Positions 13,971 to 22,244 of a stretch of 43,904 bases of DNA are shown one piece after another (position 1 is the first letter of the stretch; each line of letters starts with the position of its first letter). The stretch is from an uncultured Spirochaetaceae bacterium. GTDB lineage: Bacteria; Spirochaetota; Spirochaetia; Sphaerochaetales; Sphaerochaetaceae. The position numbers were made by a program, and so were the translations under genes. Location: the NCBI GenBank assembly GCA_944389295.1, contig CALXLV010000042.1, positions 1 to 43,904 of the forward strand, read 5' to 3'. The notes below the pieces were generated by a model. It was given only the letters and a program-made list of their open reading frames with translations, was not told where the DNA came from and made no database searches.

Positions 13971-15077
13971 ATGAGAAAAGCCGTTCTCGTCATTCTGTCG
14001 GCAGTCCTCATTCTGACAGGCTGCTCGACGACTATCTCTGTTCCTTACCTTCAGCCCTCCGTGATTGATATGGGCGGATACAGAAATCTCGCTGTTGCCT
14101 CCGCAGTTCCGTACAGCGGATATGTCCCATCCTCGAGGTGGGTGCGGGGAATAGATTTCCGCGCCGCACGCTACCATGTCTACGGCGGATTCTCCTCATC
14201 GACAGCAGCGTCGGTGGCCGCATATGCGACAGACGAGCTTATGGACACTCTCTCATCATCCGGATTCTTCAATATCCTTCCTCCCTCACAGACGGATGCG
14301 ATCCTTGAGTCGGGGAGCTATGGAATGGATATCTCCGAGGAGTTCAGAAGGCGGGGATATGACGCTGTGATGATACCGCGCATCAGCGGCATGACCGTGG
14401 ACGAGTTCCTTTACTCTGTCCCTCATGAGGTCTGGTGGCGTGATTCCGACGGGCGGAAGCACAGGCGCATAGAGTACGATTACTATTACGAGCAGAGCGC
14501 CCATATCGAGTACACGATAACGGTGATAGACACTGAGACGGGACGTGTGGCTGTGCGCCGCACATTCGCCGACAGCGATAAGAGGGAAGATATCTTCAAT
14601 CCCGGCTGGATCAGGCTCAGCGACACAGGATATCTCTTCCGCAGGATGCTGAGGTCGTTCAATGCAGGCATACTCCATCAGTTCGTTCCGATTGCAAGAA
14701 CATATGATGTCAGTCTTATGAAGAACAAACCAGAGGATAAGAAAGCGGAGGCCGCTTACGATATGGCCAAGGACGGTGATTATGAAGGCGCGGAAGCTCT
14801 CTTCCTCTCAAGGTGGCAGGAGAACTCCCACCTTCCTTCCGGATACAATGCGGCGCTTCTCATGGCCGCCTCCGGTTCCTTTGACGATGCCATAGCGCTC
14901 CTTGGCGAGGTTATGGATAAATACAGCAGCAGTGATGTGCGGATGCTGTACCGCGATCTGCAGACGGTGAGATCGAGAAACGAGGAGGCGATTGATCAGG
15001 TAACTGGAGCATCGAGCGCTTCCGCGCTTCCCGCCGACAACGGCAATGCGGTCTACGCCGCCGCAATGGGGAGGTAG
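13971..15077 (+). CDS. lipoprotein with C-terminal TPR-like region
   Basis: 368 residues. Signal peptide ends in lipobox LTGC (Cys18), followed by STTISVPYLQPSVIDMGGYR. Residues about 20-240 resemble envelope-stress or CsgG-like lipoproteins that begin with a strand 'NLAVAS' and collect many Tyr/Trp residues (VWWRDSDG, EYDYYYEQ). Residues about 253-345 look like two to three TPR-like helical hairpins (AAYDMAKDGDYEGAEALF, SGYNAALLMAASGSFDDAI). It is probably anchored in the outer or inner membrane and may scaffold other proteins. Two bases separate it from the next gene, so the two are co-expressed. Confidence 0.75.
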   Translation: MRKAVLVILSAVLILTGCSTTISVPYLQPSVIDMGGYRNLAVASAVPYSGYVPSSRWVRGIDFRAARYHVYGGFSSSTAASVAAYATDELMDTLSSSGFFNILPPSQTDAILESGSYGMDISEEFRRRGYDAVMIPRISGMTVDEFLYSVPHEVWWRDSDGRKHRRIEYDYYYEQSAHIEYTITVIDTETGRVAVRRTFADSDKREDIFNPGWIRLSDTGYLFRRMLRSFNAGILHQFVPIARTYDVSLMKNKPEDKKAEAAYDMAKDGDYEGAEALFLSRWQENSHLPSGYNAALLMAASGSFDDAIALLGEVMDKYSSSDVRMLYRDLQTVRSRNEEAIDQVTGASSASALPADNGNAVYAAAMGR

Positions 15078-15079
15078 AT

Positions 15080-15454
15080 ATGCCGGGAATTGTGTATTGT
15101 GATCTCTCCGTCCTGGATGTGCTGGACGGAAAAAAGGTCAAGGAGATCGTATTCAGCGGAAGCGCCTCAGGGCGTTTCCCCGGATTTGAGAGCGTCTCGC
15201 GGGTGAGCGCCGGCCTAGAGCGGGCGAAGAGGTACATCAGCTCAGAGGCCTTCGATGCTGTCCTCTTTACAGGGTTTTCGGATGTCTCAGCAGAGGCGAA
15301 GCCGAGTGCCGCAGCATGGCTCAGAGATCACGCGGAGGAGCCGGGAAGCCCCGTTGTCGTGATTACCGGAAGTGCGGCGCCGCAGCCGGAGATCGGGGCC
15401 GTGAGGATAGAGAGCGGGGATGAGCTTCTGAAATACTTGCCAAAAGTTAAGTAG
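15080..15454 (+). CDS. hypothetical protein following the TPR lipoprotein
   Basis: 124 residues, good ribosome binding site (GGGGAGG, five bases before ATG). Alternating hydrophobic strands and helices (IVYCDLSVLDVLDGK, AVLFTGFSD, SPVVVITGSAA) suggest a small alpha/beta protein; the C-terminus ends LLKYLPKVK. No signal peptide, transmembrane segment or recognisable motif. The operon with the lipoprotein upstream suggests a joint envelope-related role, which is only an inference. Confidence 0.65.
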   Translation: MPGIVYCDLSVLDVLDGKKVKEIVFSGSASGRFPGFESVSRVSAGLERAKRYISSEAFDAVLFTGFSDVSAEAKPSAAAWLRDHAEEPGSPVVVITGSAAPQPEIGAVRIESGDELLKYLPKVK

Positions 15455-15660
15455 TTTTTCTCTAAATATTCAATTTGATATCCTCTATTGATTGAATTGA
15501 AGCACTGAAATAGGGTTTTCTGCAGCAATATTCCATTGTTCTGCAGCTGGTTTTTCTGCAGTATGGGCTACTGAATGCGGAAAAACCTACATTCATTCAT
15601 TTTTCTGCATATTCTCGGCTCTTCCTGATATAATCGTCACCATATAGGAGGAGGTGGCTT
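15455..15660. promoter_or_regulatory. A/T-rich control region of the RloAB-type operon with repeated TTCTGCA motifs
   Basis: TTCTGCAG occurs at 15518-15525, 15539-15546 and 15554-15561, and TTCTGCAT at 15603-15610. A perfect -10 TATAAT lies at 15629-15634. The fourth repeat sits where the -35 should be, and no good -35 is present, which fits activator-dependent or repressor-controlled transcription. A weak inverted repeat ATTCAAT/ATTGAAT lies at 15468-15497. Whether the LuxR protein encoded downstream binds the repeats is unknown. Confidence 0.5.
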
Positions 15661-16947
15661 ATGCTGCTAAACATGACTATTGCGAACTTCAAGTCCGTAA
15701 AGTCTCCCCAGACGATCAGCTTTGAGGCTGTGAAGGATTCCCGCCTTCCTGCGTCCAAGGTCGTCAATATACGCGATCGTCTTAATGTTATAAAGACAAG
15801 TGCCATAATCGGACCCAACGGTGCGGGAAAGAGTTCATTCGTCAGGGCGCTTGAGGTTCTCAAGAGAATAGTCATGGCTGAGGACGGCCCGGAGAATCCC
15901 CTTCAGGGAGCTCTTACCGGCACGACATTCGCCTACGGTATCGACAAGGCCACGCCTGCGACGATCTCCATTGAGGTTCTTCTCGACAAGGGTGAGGAGG
16001 GCAACGAAGAGAAGCCCTGCATCATCGCCATCTACACCCTCAAGGCGAACAAGGAGAAGATCTTTGAGGAATCGCTTTTCTACATCATCGACAACTCGAA
16101 GAAGCTGATGTTCGAGCGCAAGCTCACCGATGACGGGCAGTACGCGTACCGCTTCGGCAAGTACTACAGAGGCGAGAAGAAGAGACAGGCGGCGAAGCTG
16201 CCTGAGAACAGGACGTTCCTCGCAGGTTCAGCGCGCAAGGGCGGGCAGACCTCCCTCGAGCTTTACACATGGTTCGACAAGAAGCTCAATATCCTCCCGA
16301 TGGGTGTCTCGACGAAGGCGGAGGCTTTCGCCTGCCAGCTTCTCAAGGCGCATCCGGGCTGGGGAGAGCAGATACTCAACTACCTCTGGGCACTGGATAT
16401 TACAGATATCAACCGCATTGAGGTGAGGACCAACGAGAAGGGGGAGGATCATCTCAGGTTCACCCATATCTATGTCAACGACAAGAAAGCGGAAGGATAT
16501 GCGAACATGTTCGCAGGAGAGAGCCTCTCGCTGAGAAGGCTTGTCGTAATAGGCTTTGCTTTCTTCGAGGCTTTCATCACCGGCAAGACACTGGTGATCG
16601 ACGATTTCGGACAGCTTCTGCATCCGGATGTGCTCTGCCACCTCGTTGAGATCTTCGAGAACTGCGACAAGGAGAGCCAGCTGCTCGTGGTTGACTGCAA
16701 TCCGTCGCTTCTCCGCGATGGACTTCTCCGCCGCGATGCCGTATGGTTTGCGCAGAAGGATCAGGAGAGCTCGACCATCTATTACTCGCTCTCTGATTTC
16801 AAGGGTGCGAAGGGCAGGATACCCACATCCCAGCGCTACATGCAGGGCGCCTATGGCTCGCTTCCGATCATCAGCGAGTTCTGGTTCGTCCATGACGGCA
16901 CGCCCGTAGAGACGGAGGAGAAGGAGGAAACCGATGAAAACGCGTAA
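15661..16947 (+). CDS. RloA-like ABC-type ATPase with altered catalytic motifs
   Basis: 428 residues. The N-terminal strand IANFKSVKSPQTISFEA and Walker A GPNGAGKSS (51-59) are typical of RloA/AAA_15-type ATPases. The C-terminal end YYSLSDFKGAKG...RYMQGAYGSLP (376-402) matches the family closely. Three motifs deviate. The signature region reads GESLSLRR (286-293) instead of an SxGT core. Walker B reads LVIDDF (311-316) with Asp in place of the catalytic Glu. The H-loop TTHN position reads VDCN (344-347), so the histidine is Cys346. ATP binding is expected, hydrolysis doubtful. RloA/RloB pairs correspond to AbiL-type abortive-infection modules and to loci near type I restriction systems. GGAGGAGGTGG precedes the start. 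Confidence 0.85.
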   Translation: MLLNMTIANFKSVKSPQTISFEAVKDSRLPASKVVNIRDRLNVIKTSAIIGPNGAGKSSFVRALEVLKRIVMAEDGPENPLQGALTGTTFAYGIDKATPATISIEVLLDKGEEGNEEKPCIIAIYTLKANKEKIFEESLFYIIDNSKKLMFERKLTDDGQYAYRFGKYYRGEKKRQAAKLPENRTFLAGSARKGGQTSLELYTWFDKKLNILPMGVSTKAEAFACQLLKAHPGWGEQILNYLWALDITDINRIEVRTNEKGEDHLRFTHIYVNDKKAEGYANMFAGESLSLRRLVVIGFAFFEAFITGKTLVIDDFGQLLHPDVLCHLVEIFENCDKESQLLVVDCNPSLLRDGLLRRDAVWFAQKDQESSTIYYSLSDFKGAKGRIPTSQRYMQGAYGSLPIISEFWFVHDGTPVETEEKEETDENA

Positions 16948-17572
16948 GAAAAATACGACCGAACCGAAGCAGACTCTGCTTCTTGTCTGCGCGACTGAGG
17001 CCGAGGCCCTCTACTTCTCCCAGATGAGGAAGGACTGCCGCTATGTCAATCTCACCGTCATGCAGGCTCCGGAGGGCAGGAACGATGATATAAAGGATCT
17101 TGTTGACTTCACCGGACGCCAGAGAAGCCGCGGGCGCTTCGACTCCGCATGGGTGCTCTTCGGTTTCGATGATGTCGGAGCGACAGTGGAGAGCGTGAAG
17201 GAGATGGAGGAGTATGCTGCCAGGAAGAAGGTCAAGCTGCTTTACTTCAATCCTTCTTTTGAGCTCTGGTTCATTCTCCATCTCGGCGCTCCCGGTTCGT
17301 TCGTCAGCGATATAACTCCTCTGAGGGAAAAGCTGAAGAGCGCGATCCCCGGATACGAGCTCTCGCCTGAGTATTTCCTCACAAAGGGGCTCAATCTTCA
17401 TATCAAGCTCTTCCCGAGGCATTCCGCAGCGGATATCAATGCCCGCAACTACAATCAGGCGGCGCGCCTTGCCACAGGACTTGATGCGACCACTATGCCG
17501 GCGTTCAATGAGGATCTCACCGCTATATGCGGACTTGCGGACATGTCTCATAACCAGAAGGTACGCCGCTAG
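16934..17572 (+). CDS. RloB-like protein (AbiLii-type partner)
   Basis: 212 residues, overlapping the ATPase gene by 14 bases. The RloB family pattern is recognisable. CATEAEALYF (19-28) stands in for CEGxxTExxYF with Glu22/Glu24. FGFDDVG (76-82) gives the acidic pair Asp79/Asp80. FNPSFELWFILHLG (105-118) is the family hallmark. The fold is thought to be TOPRIM-like, making it the probable effector nuclease, with the ATPase as regulator; that activity is family-level inference. The substitution of the usual CEG by CAT is a further deviation matching the atypical partner. The next gene starts two bases after the stop. Confidence 0.85.
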   Translation: MKTRKKNTTEPKQTLLLVCATEAEALYFSQMRKDCRYVNLTVMQAPEGRNDDIKDLVDFTGRQRSRGRFDSAWVLFGFDDVGATVESVKEMEEYAARKKVKLLYFNPSFELWFILHLGAPGSFVSDITPLREKLKSAIPGYELSPEYFLTKGLNLHIKLFPRHSAADINARNYNQAARLATGLDATTMPAFNEDLTAICGLADMSHNQKVRR

Positions 17573-17574
17573 AG

Positions 17575-18471
17575 ATGGAGGCAGTACCTCTTCTTCTGTC
17601 CCTCTTCGCACTCGCCATCGTGAGCATGGATCTCGCGCTGGCGATTGTCTGGACACGGCGTGTACATCATGACTGGACGTGGGCCGGGATTGTATTCCTG
17701 GCCTCGCTTCTTGGTGCCGTCGTGTTCTTTGCCCTTGATCAGTATTCGTTTTTGGTCTTTACCGGAACGGCCCTGACAATCCTCCATTATATCTGGGAGG
17801 GGATTCTTGCCGCCGATTCCGCGTTCATCATTGCCCTTGTAATGTTCGCCGTGAACTGGATCATAGCGCGTCCCATGACCAGGGCAGAGATGGTCATGGC
17901 GGTCATAATGATCTGCCTCTATATCTCCGTCTCAGTCATGTGGATAATAACGGGGCGGACGGAGTTCTCCGTATTCCAGTATCTCATCTGGACGCTTTCC
18001 GTCGTCTACTGCGTCTCAGTTCTGCTGCGCAGCCGCAGGGATATTGCAGACAGGAGCGTGAGGACTGTATCCAAGGTTCTGATCATCATATCATTCGCGA
18101 TGCTTCCAGTCGTCGTATTCTCGATGATCTTCTCCGCTCTCAGGAATATCTCGATTCCGATAGTGTGCCTTTCATATACGATAGCGATTCTCGTATTTCT
18201 CTTCGCCGCCGTTGCGAGGACGGAGCACCCGACGGCAGCCCAGCCGAAACCGTCGTTCTCGTTTGAGAGCGTCAATGAGCGCTTCCATATAACCGAGCGT
18301 GAATTCGAGGTCATCAAGCTGATAAAATCAGGGCTTACGAACAAGGAAATCGCATCCGAGCTCTCAATCTCCGTCAATACGGTGAACAACCACATTGCGA
18401 ACATCTTCGCCAAGACAGAGGTGCGGAGCCGCATTGATCTGCTTAATCTTCTCGAGGAGGCCTCATGGTGA
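17575..18471 (+). CDS. membrane-anchored LuxR-type transcriptional regulator
   Basis: 298 residues. Residues about 1-220 contain roughly seven hydrophobic segments (e.g. LLLSLFALAIVSMDLALAIV, IVFLASLLGAVVFFAL, VLIIISFAMLPVVVFSMIF). After a short linker the C-terminus is a LuxR helix-turn-helix: ITEREFEVIKLIKSGLTNKE, IASELSISVNTVNNHIANIF, ending SRIDLLNLL. It should sense a membrane or extracellular signal and bind DNA from the inner face. The start is two bases after rloB, and the stop overlaps the hydrolase start by seven bases, so it belongs to the same transcription unit by position. Likely targets include its own operon (repeats at 15518-15610); this is inference. Confidence 0.88.
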   Translation: MEAVPLLLSLFALAIVSMDLALAIVWTRRVHHDWTWAGIVFLASLLGAVVFFALDQYSFLVFTGTALTILHYIWEGILAADSAFIIALVMFAVNWIIARPMTRAEMVMAVIMICLYISVSVMWIITGRTEFSVFQYLIWTLSVVYCVSVLLRSRRDIADRSVRTVSKVLIIISFAMLPVVVFSMIFSALRNISIPIVCLSYTIAILVFLFAAVARTEHPTAAQPKPSFSFESVNERFHITEREFEVIKLIKSGLTNKEIASELSISVNTVNNHIANIFAKTEVRSRIDLLNLLEEASW

Positions 18472-19328
18472 GCGATTTCATCTATTCTGTTTCTCCGCTG
18501 TGGTATGCGGGCGTCTATCAGGATGTCAAATCGCCATGCATCGCCGCGCGTTCATTTTCCATGCTTCATGAGAAGAAGAGCTCCAGAGCTGTCCTGCTGA
18601 TACACGGCTATGCCGGTTATCCCGGAGAGCTTGTGCGCCCCGCGCGTGATCTCTATGCTGCCGGCTTCGATGTCTTTGTCCCGCGCCTTCCCGGAAACGG
18701 GACATCTGGCGAGGATTTCATGCATACCCGCAGGAAGGACTGGGTTGAAGTGGCAGTGAATGCCGCTCTCGATCTGAAAGGAAAGTATGACGAGGTCTCT
18801 CTCCTTGGACACTCTATGGGGGCTGCGATCGCCGTCATCGTCTCCGCCAGAACCGGGATAAAGCGCCTTGTGCTTGCCGCTCCTGCCGTCTCTTACGACG
18901 GTCAGAAACCGCCGAAGCCGTTTCCGGTGATGTATCTCTTCTCGCTCTTTAAAAAGCGCATCCCGACTCCGTGGCATCACCAGAGCGAGTATGTGATGTA
19001 TTACGAGAACGCTCCCGCCGATGATGATTACCTCGGAGGCCAGTACTGGTCATGGGTCTATATAAGGCAGGTTTACGAGCTGATGCGCCTCATGAAAGAG
19101 GCCAGGGAGACTCTTCAGGGCCTTGATGCCGATATCCTCACGATTTCAGGCGGCCGCGATCAGATGGTCGGCGACAAGTCGTCGCTTGAGATAATGAAAA
19201 GCGGAAAAGGCAGGCGGCAGCATCTGCATATTCCCGAATGCACTCACTTCGTGTTCTATGACATAGACAAAGGAGGGGAGGAGAAGGCGGTGAAGGCGAG
19301 CGTTGAGTGGCTCTCGCCTCAGGAATAA
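18465..19328 (+). CDS. alpha/beta hydrolase (carboxylesterase/monoacylglycerol lipase type)
   Basis: 287 residues. The oxyanion region LLIHGYAG (44-51) is present. The nucleophile elbow GHSMG places Ser117, the acid is Asp232 in SGGRDQMV, and the base is His261 in ECTHFVF, giving a complete triad. A lid-like insertion lies between about 145 and 215, with many Tyr/Trp residues. It resembles carboxylesterases such as Est30 and bacterial monoacylglycerol lipases, cleaving short acyl esters or lysolipids. No signal peptide, so cytoplasmic. It is the last gene of the four-gene overlapping set; a role in membrane-lipid signalling for the LuxR sensor is possible but untested. Confidence 0.86.
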   Translation: MVSDFIYSVSPLWYAGVYQDVKSPCIAARSFSMLHEKKSSRAVLLIHGYAGYPGELVRPARDLYAAGFDVFVPRLPGNGTSGEDFMHTRRKDWVEVAVNAALDLKGKYDEVSLLGHSMGAAIAVIVSARTGIKRLVLAAPAVSYDGQKPPKPFPVMYLFSLFKKRIPTPWHHQSEYVMYYENAPADDDYLGGQYWSWVYIRQVYELMRLMKEARETLQGLDADILTISGGRDQMVGDKSSLEIMKSGKGRRQHLHIPECTHFVFYDIDKGGEEKAVKASVEWLSPQE

Positions 19329-19384
19329 GGCTGTTCCACTCTTTCTTTTATTGTTCCATCGTCTCCATCCTCCGGCGGCGCGCA

Positions 19385-19413
19385 TTGCTGAAAAAAGATA
19401 AAAATAGTAACCT
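19385..19413 (+). promoter_or_regulatory. possible gltX promoter
   Basis: TTGCTG (19385-19390), 17 bases, TAACCT (19408-19413), then AGGAGAGG before gltX. The -10 is weak. The spacer is nearly all A/T. There is no clear terminator after the hydrolase, so read-through is possible. Confidence 0.35.
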
Positions 19414-19435
19414 CATCTTCTGTTAGGAGAGGATT

Positions 19436-20914
19436 ATGGACGTTCGTGTTCGCTATGCCCCGTCTCCAACGGGGTTACAGCATATAGGCGGCATCCGCAC
19501 AGCGCTGTTCAACTACTTCTTCGCAAAGGCAAACGGCGGGAAGTTCATCCTCCGCGTTGAGGATACAGACAGGGAGAGATACTCTGATGAATCGCTTGAG
19601 GATCTCTACAGCACACTTGACTGGCTTGGTATAAAATGGGATGAGGGGCCCGTTGTAGGCGGCCCGTACGGCCCTTATATCCAGTCTGAACGCTTTGATA
19701 TCTACCGCGAATATGCGGAGAAGCTCGTCTCGGAGGGGAAGGCGTATTACTGCTTCTGCTCTCCCGAGCGCCTTGAAGAGGTCAGGAAGCAGCAGGCTGA
19801 GTCGAAGAGCGAGTATCAGGGGTATGACAGACACTGCGCGCACCTCTCCGATTCGGAGATAAAGGCTTATCTTGCACAGGGAATCAAGCCTGTGATCAGA
19901 TTCCGCGTGCCTACAGAGGGCAAGACCACGTTCCATGATATAATCATGGGCGACATCACGCGCCGCAACCGCGACATCTCGCCGGACCCGGTCATTCTCA
20001 AGAGCGACGGATTCCCGACATATCATCTTGCGAATGTCGTTGACGATCATCTGATGCACATAACCCATATAATGCGCGCCCAGGAGTGGATACCTTCCGG
20101 GCCTCTTCATGTGCTTCTCTACGAGGCTTTCGGCTGGGAGGTTCCGCAGTACTGCCATCTTCCCATGGTCATGGGAAAGGACGGGCAGAAGCTCTCCAAG
20201 CGCCATGGATCAACCGCAGTCCGCGATTTCCGGGCAAAGGGATACCTTCCCGAAGCGATAATGAACTATGTCACGCTTGTCGGCTGGTCGCTGGACGGCT
20301 CGACGGAGTTCTTCTCCCGCGAGGATCTTGAGAAGTGCTTTACGATGGAGGGAATCCACAAGGCTCCTGCGGTATTCGACTACAAGAAGCTCGACTGGTT
20401 CAACGGACAGTACATCAGAGCGTGCTCGGACGACAGACTTGCCTCGCTGATAACCCCGTATCTTGAGGAGGCCGGATACATCCATACTCCGCCTTCTGAT
20501 GAGGAGAAAGCACTTGTCTGCGCCATTGTCCCTCCTGTGAAGGAGAGGATGAAGGTTCTCTCGGATGTGGTGCCGCTCACAGCATTCCTTTTCCGCGATG
20601 AGCCTGTCACGGACAAGAGCGTCTATATCGCGAAGGGATCTGTTGAGAAGAGCACTGCAGCGGCGCTGATCCGCGGCTCGGCGATCTTGCTGGAAGGACT
20701 GAAGAGCGGCGAGGAGGAGAAGAGCATCGAGGAGAAGTTCTCTGCTCTCGCCTCTGAGCTTGGCATCAAGGTCAACGGCGTATTCCAGCCCATAAGGGTC
20801 GCTATAACGAATTCTACAGTTTCCCTGCCTCTTTTTGATTCGATCAGGCTTTTGGGAATGGACAGGACAGAAGAACGCCTCGAGAGGGCGAAGAAGCTAT
20901 TTGAGGAGAATTGA
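19436..20914 (+). CDS. gltX: glutamyl-tRNA synthetase
   Basis: 492 residues, normal for bacterial GluRS. HIGH-type motif PSPTGLQHIGG (9-19) and KMSKS-type motif KLSKRHG near 252 are present, with FILRVEDTDRER in the Rossmann fold and YHLANVVDDHLM. Class I enzyme charging tRNA-Glu; whether it also charges tRNA-Gln depends on gatCAB or glnS elsewhere. TTAGGAGAGGATT precedes the ATG. It is the first of three synthetase genes spaced by one base or overlapping. Confidence 0.97.
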   Translation: MDVRVRYAPSPTGLQHIGGIRTALFNYFFAKANGGKFILRVEDTDRERYSDESLEDLYSTLDWLGIKWDEGPVVGGPYGPYIQSERFDIYREYAEKLVSEGKAYYCFCSPERLEEVRKQQAESKSEYQGYDRHCAHLSDSEIKAYLAQGIKPVIRFRVPTEGKTTFHDIIMGDITRRNRDISPDPVILKSDGFPTYHLANVVDDHLMHITHIMRAQEWIPSGPLHVLLYEAFGWEVPQYCHLPMVMGKDGQKLSKRHGSTAVRDFRAKGYLPEAIMNYVTLVGWSLDGSTEFFSREDLEKCFTMEGIHKAPAVFDYKKLDWFNGQYIRACSDDRLASLITPYLEEAGYIHTPPSDEEKALVCAIVPPVKERMKVLSDVVPLTAFLFRDEPVTDKSVYIAKGSVEKSTAAALIRGSAILLEGLKSGEEEKSIEEKFSALASELGIKVNGVFQPIRVAITNSTVSLPLFDSIRLLGMDRTEERLERAKKLFEEN

Positions 20915-20915
20915 T

Positions 20916-22244
20916 ATGGCTGAAGTTACAATGGACAAGATAGTATCGCTCTGCCGCCGCCGCGGCTTCATATTCCAGTCCAGTGAGATCTACGGAGGTC
21001 TCAACGGCGCATATGACTACGGCCCGATGGGAGTAGAGCTCAAGAACAATATCCGCGATTTCTGGTGGAAGGAGATGACGCAGCTCCACGACAACATCGT
21101 CGGCCTCGATGCAGCGATACTCATGCACCCAAGGGTGTGGGAGGCTTCCGGCCATGTCTCCAACTTCACCGACCCGATGGTCGACTGCAAGGTATGCCAC
21201 TCGCGCTTCAGGGCAGATCAGATTGATCTCAATGCTCCATGTCCGACATGCGGAAACAAAGGAACGTTCACAGAGCCGAGGAACTTCAATCTGATGTTCC
21301 AGACACATATCGGTCCGACATTGGATGCCGCCTCTGTCGTCTATCTCAGGCCTGAGACCGCGCAGGGCATCTATGTGAACTTCAAGAACGTCGTGCAGTC
21401 ATCGCGCGTGAAGATTCCGTTCGGAATCGCTCAGGTCGGAAAGTCATTCCGCAACGAGATCACGACAAAGAACTTCATCTTCCGCTCATGCGAGTTCGAA
21501 CAGATGGAGATGCAGTTCTTCTGCAAGCCCGGCACGGACGAGGAGTGGTTCCCGTACTGGAGGGAGCAGAGGATGGCGTTCTACAAGAAGATGGGAATCC
21601 ATCCCGATCACCTCAGATGGCATCAGCACGGTCCGGATGAGCTCGCGTTCTACGCAAAGGATGCCTATGACATCCAGTTCCTCTTCCCGATGGGCTGGCA
21701 GGAGCTCGAGGGCGTTCATTCACGCACCGACTATGACCTCACGCAGCATCAGAAGTTCTCAGGAAAGGACCTCACATACCTCGATCCCGAGACGAAGGAG
21801 AGATATATTCCCTATGTCGTCGAGACGTCGGCCGGCCTGACGCGCAATGTGCTCATGGCGCTCTCCGATGCATATGAGGAGGAGCCCACTCCGGAGGGAG
21901 ATGTCCGCACTGTCCTCCACTTTCATCCTGCTATCGCACCTGTCAAGGTCGCAGTGCTTCCTCTTGTCAAGAAGGACGGACTTGCGGAGTATGCATCGAA
22001 GCTCGAGCACTCCCTCCGCGAGGATTTCACTACGTTCTACGACCAGAGCGGCGCGGTGGGAAGAAGGTACAGGAGAATGGACGAGATCGGAACGCCTTAC
22101 TGCGTGACTGTCGATTACCAGACGCTTGAGGATCAGACGGTGACGGTGCGCTTCCGCGACTCCATGAAGCAGGAGAGAGTTTCTGTGGACAAGCTTCCGG
22201 CTTTCATCCATGACGCCATGAAGAACTACCAGAGAGGAATCTGA
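20916..22244 (+). CDS. glyS: glycyl-tRNA synthetase (homodimeric class II type)
   Basis: 442 residues. RRRGFIFQSSEIYGGLNG and YDYGPMGVELKNN near the N-terminus, RNFNLMFQT, LRPETAQGIYVNF and RNEITTKNF are diagnostic of the alpha2 (eukaryote/archaea-like) GlyRS rather than the GlyQ/GlyS heterotetramer. A CxxC...CxxC zinc site (CKVCHSRF, CPTCGNKG, about 90-112) is visible. The anticodon-binding domain fills the C-terminus. Start 20916 has GAGGAG upstream; a longer frame runs back into gltX without homology. The stop overlaps the tyrS start by one base. Confidence 0.96.
   Translation: MAEVTMDKIVSLCRRRGFIFQSSEIYGGLNGAYDYGPMGVELKNNIRDFWWKEMTQLHDNIVGLDAAILMHPRVWEASGHVSNFTDPMVDCKVCHSRFRADQIDLNAPCPTCGNKGTFTEPRNFNLMFQTHIGPTLDAASVVYLRPETAQGIYVNFKNVVQSSRVKIPFGIAQVGKSFRNEITTKNFIFRSCEFEQMEMQFFCKPGTDEEWFPYWREQRMAFYKKMGIHPDHLRWHQHGPDELAFYAKDAYDIQFLFPMGWQELEGVHSRTDYDLTQHQKFSGKDLTYLDPETKERYIPYVVETSAGLTRNVLMALSDAYEEEPTPEGDVRTVLHFHPAIAPVKVAVLPLVKKDGLAEYASKLEHSLREDFTTFYDQSGAVGRRYRRMDEIGTPYCVTVDYQTLEDQTVTVRFRDSMKQERVSVDKLPAFIHDAMKNYQRGI

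Noticed and set aside
15455..15660. CRISPR-like repeats at the TTCTGCA motifs
   Set aside because: Units are only seven to eight bases with irregular spacing of 21, 15 and 49; no repeat-spacer structure and no cas genes in the window.
20835..20915. Longer GlyRS start inside gltX
   Set aside because: The added 27 residues have no homology, while ATG 20916 follows GAGGAG directly after the gltX stop.
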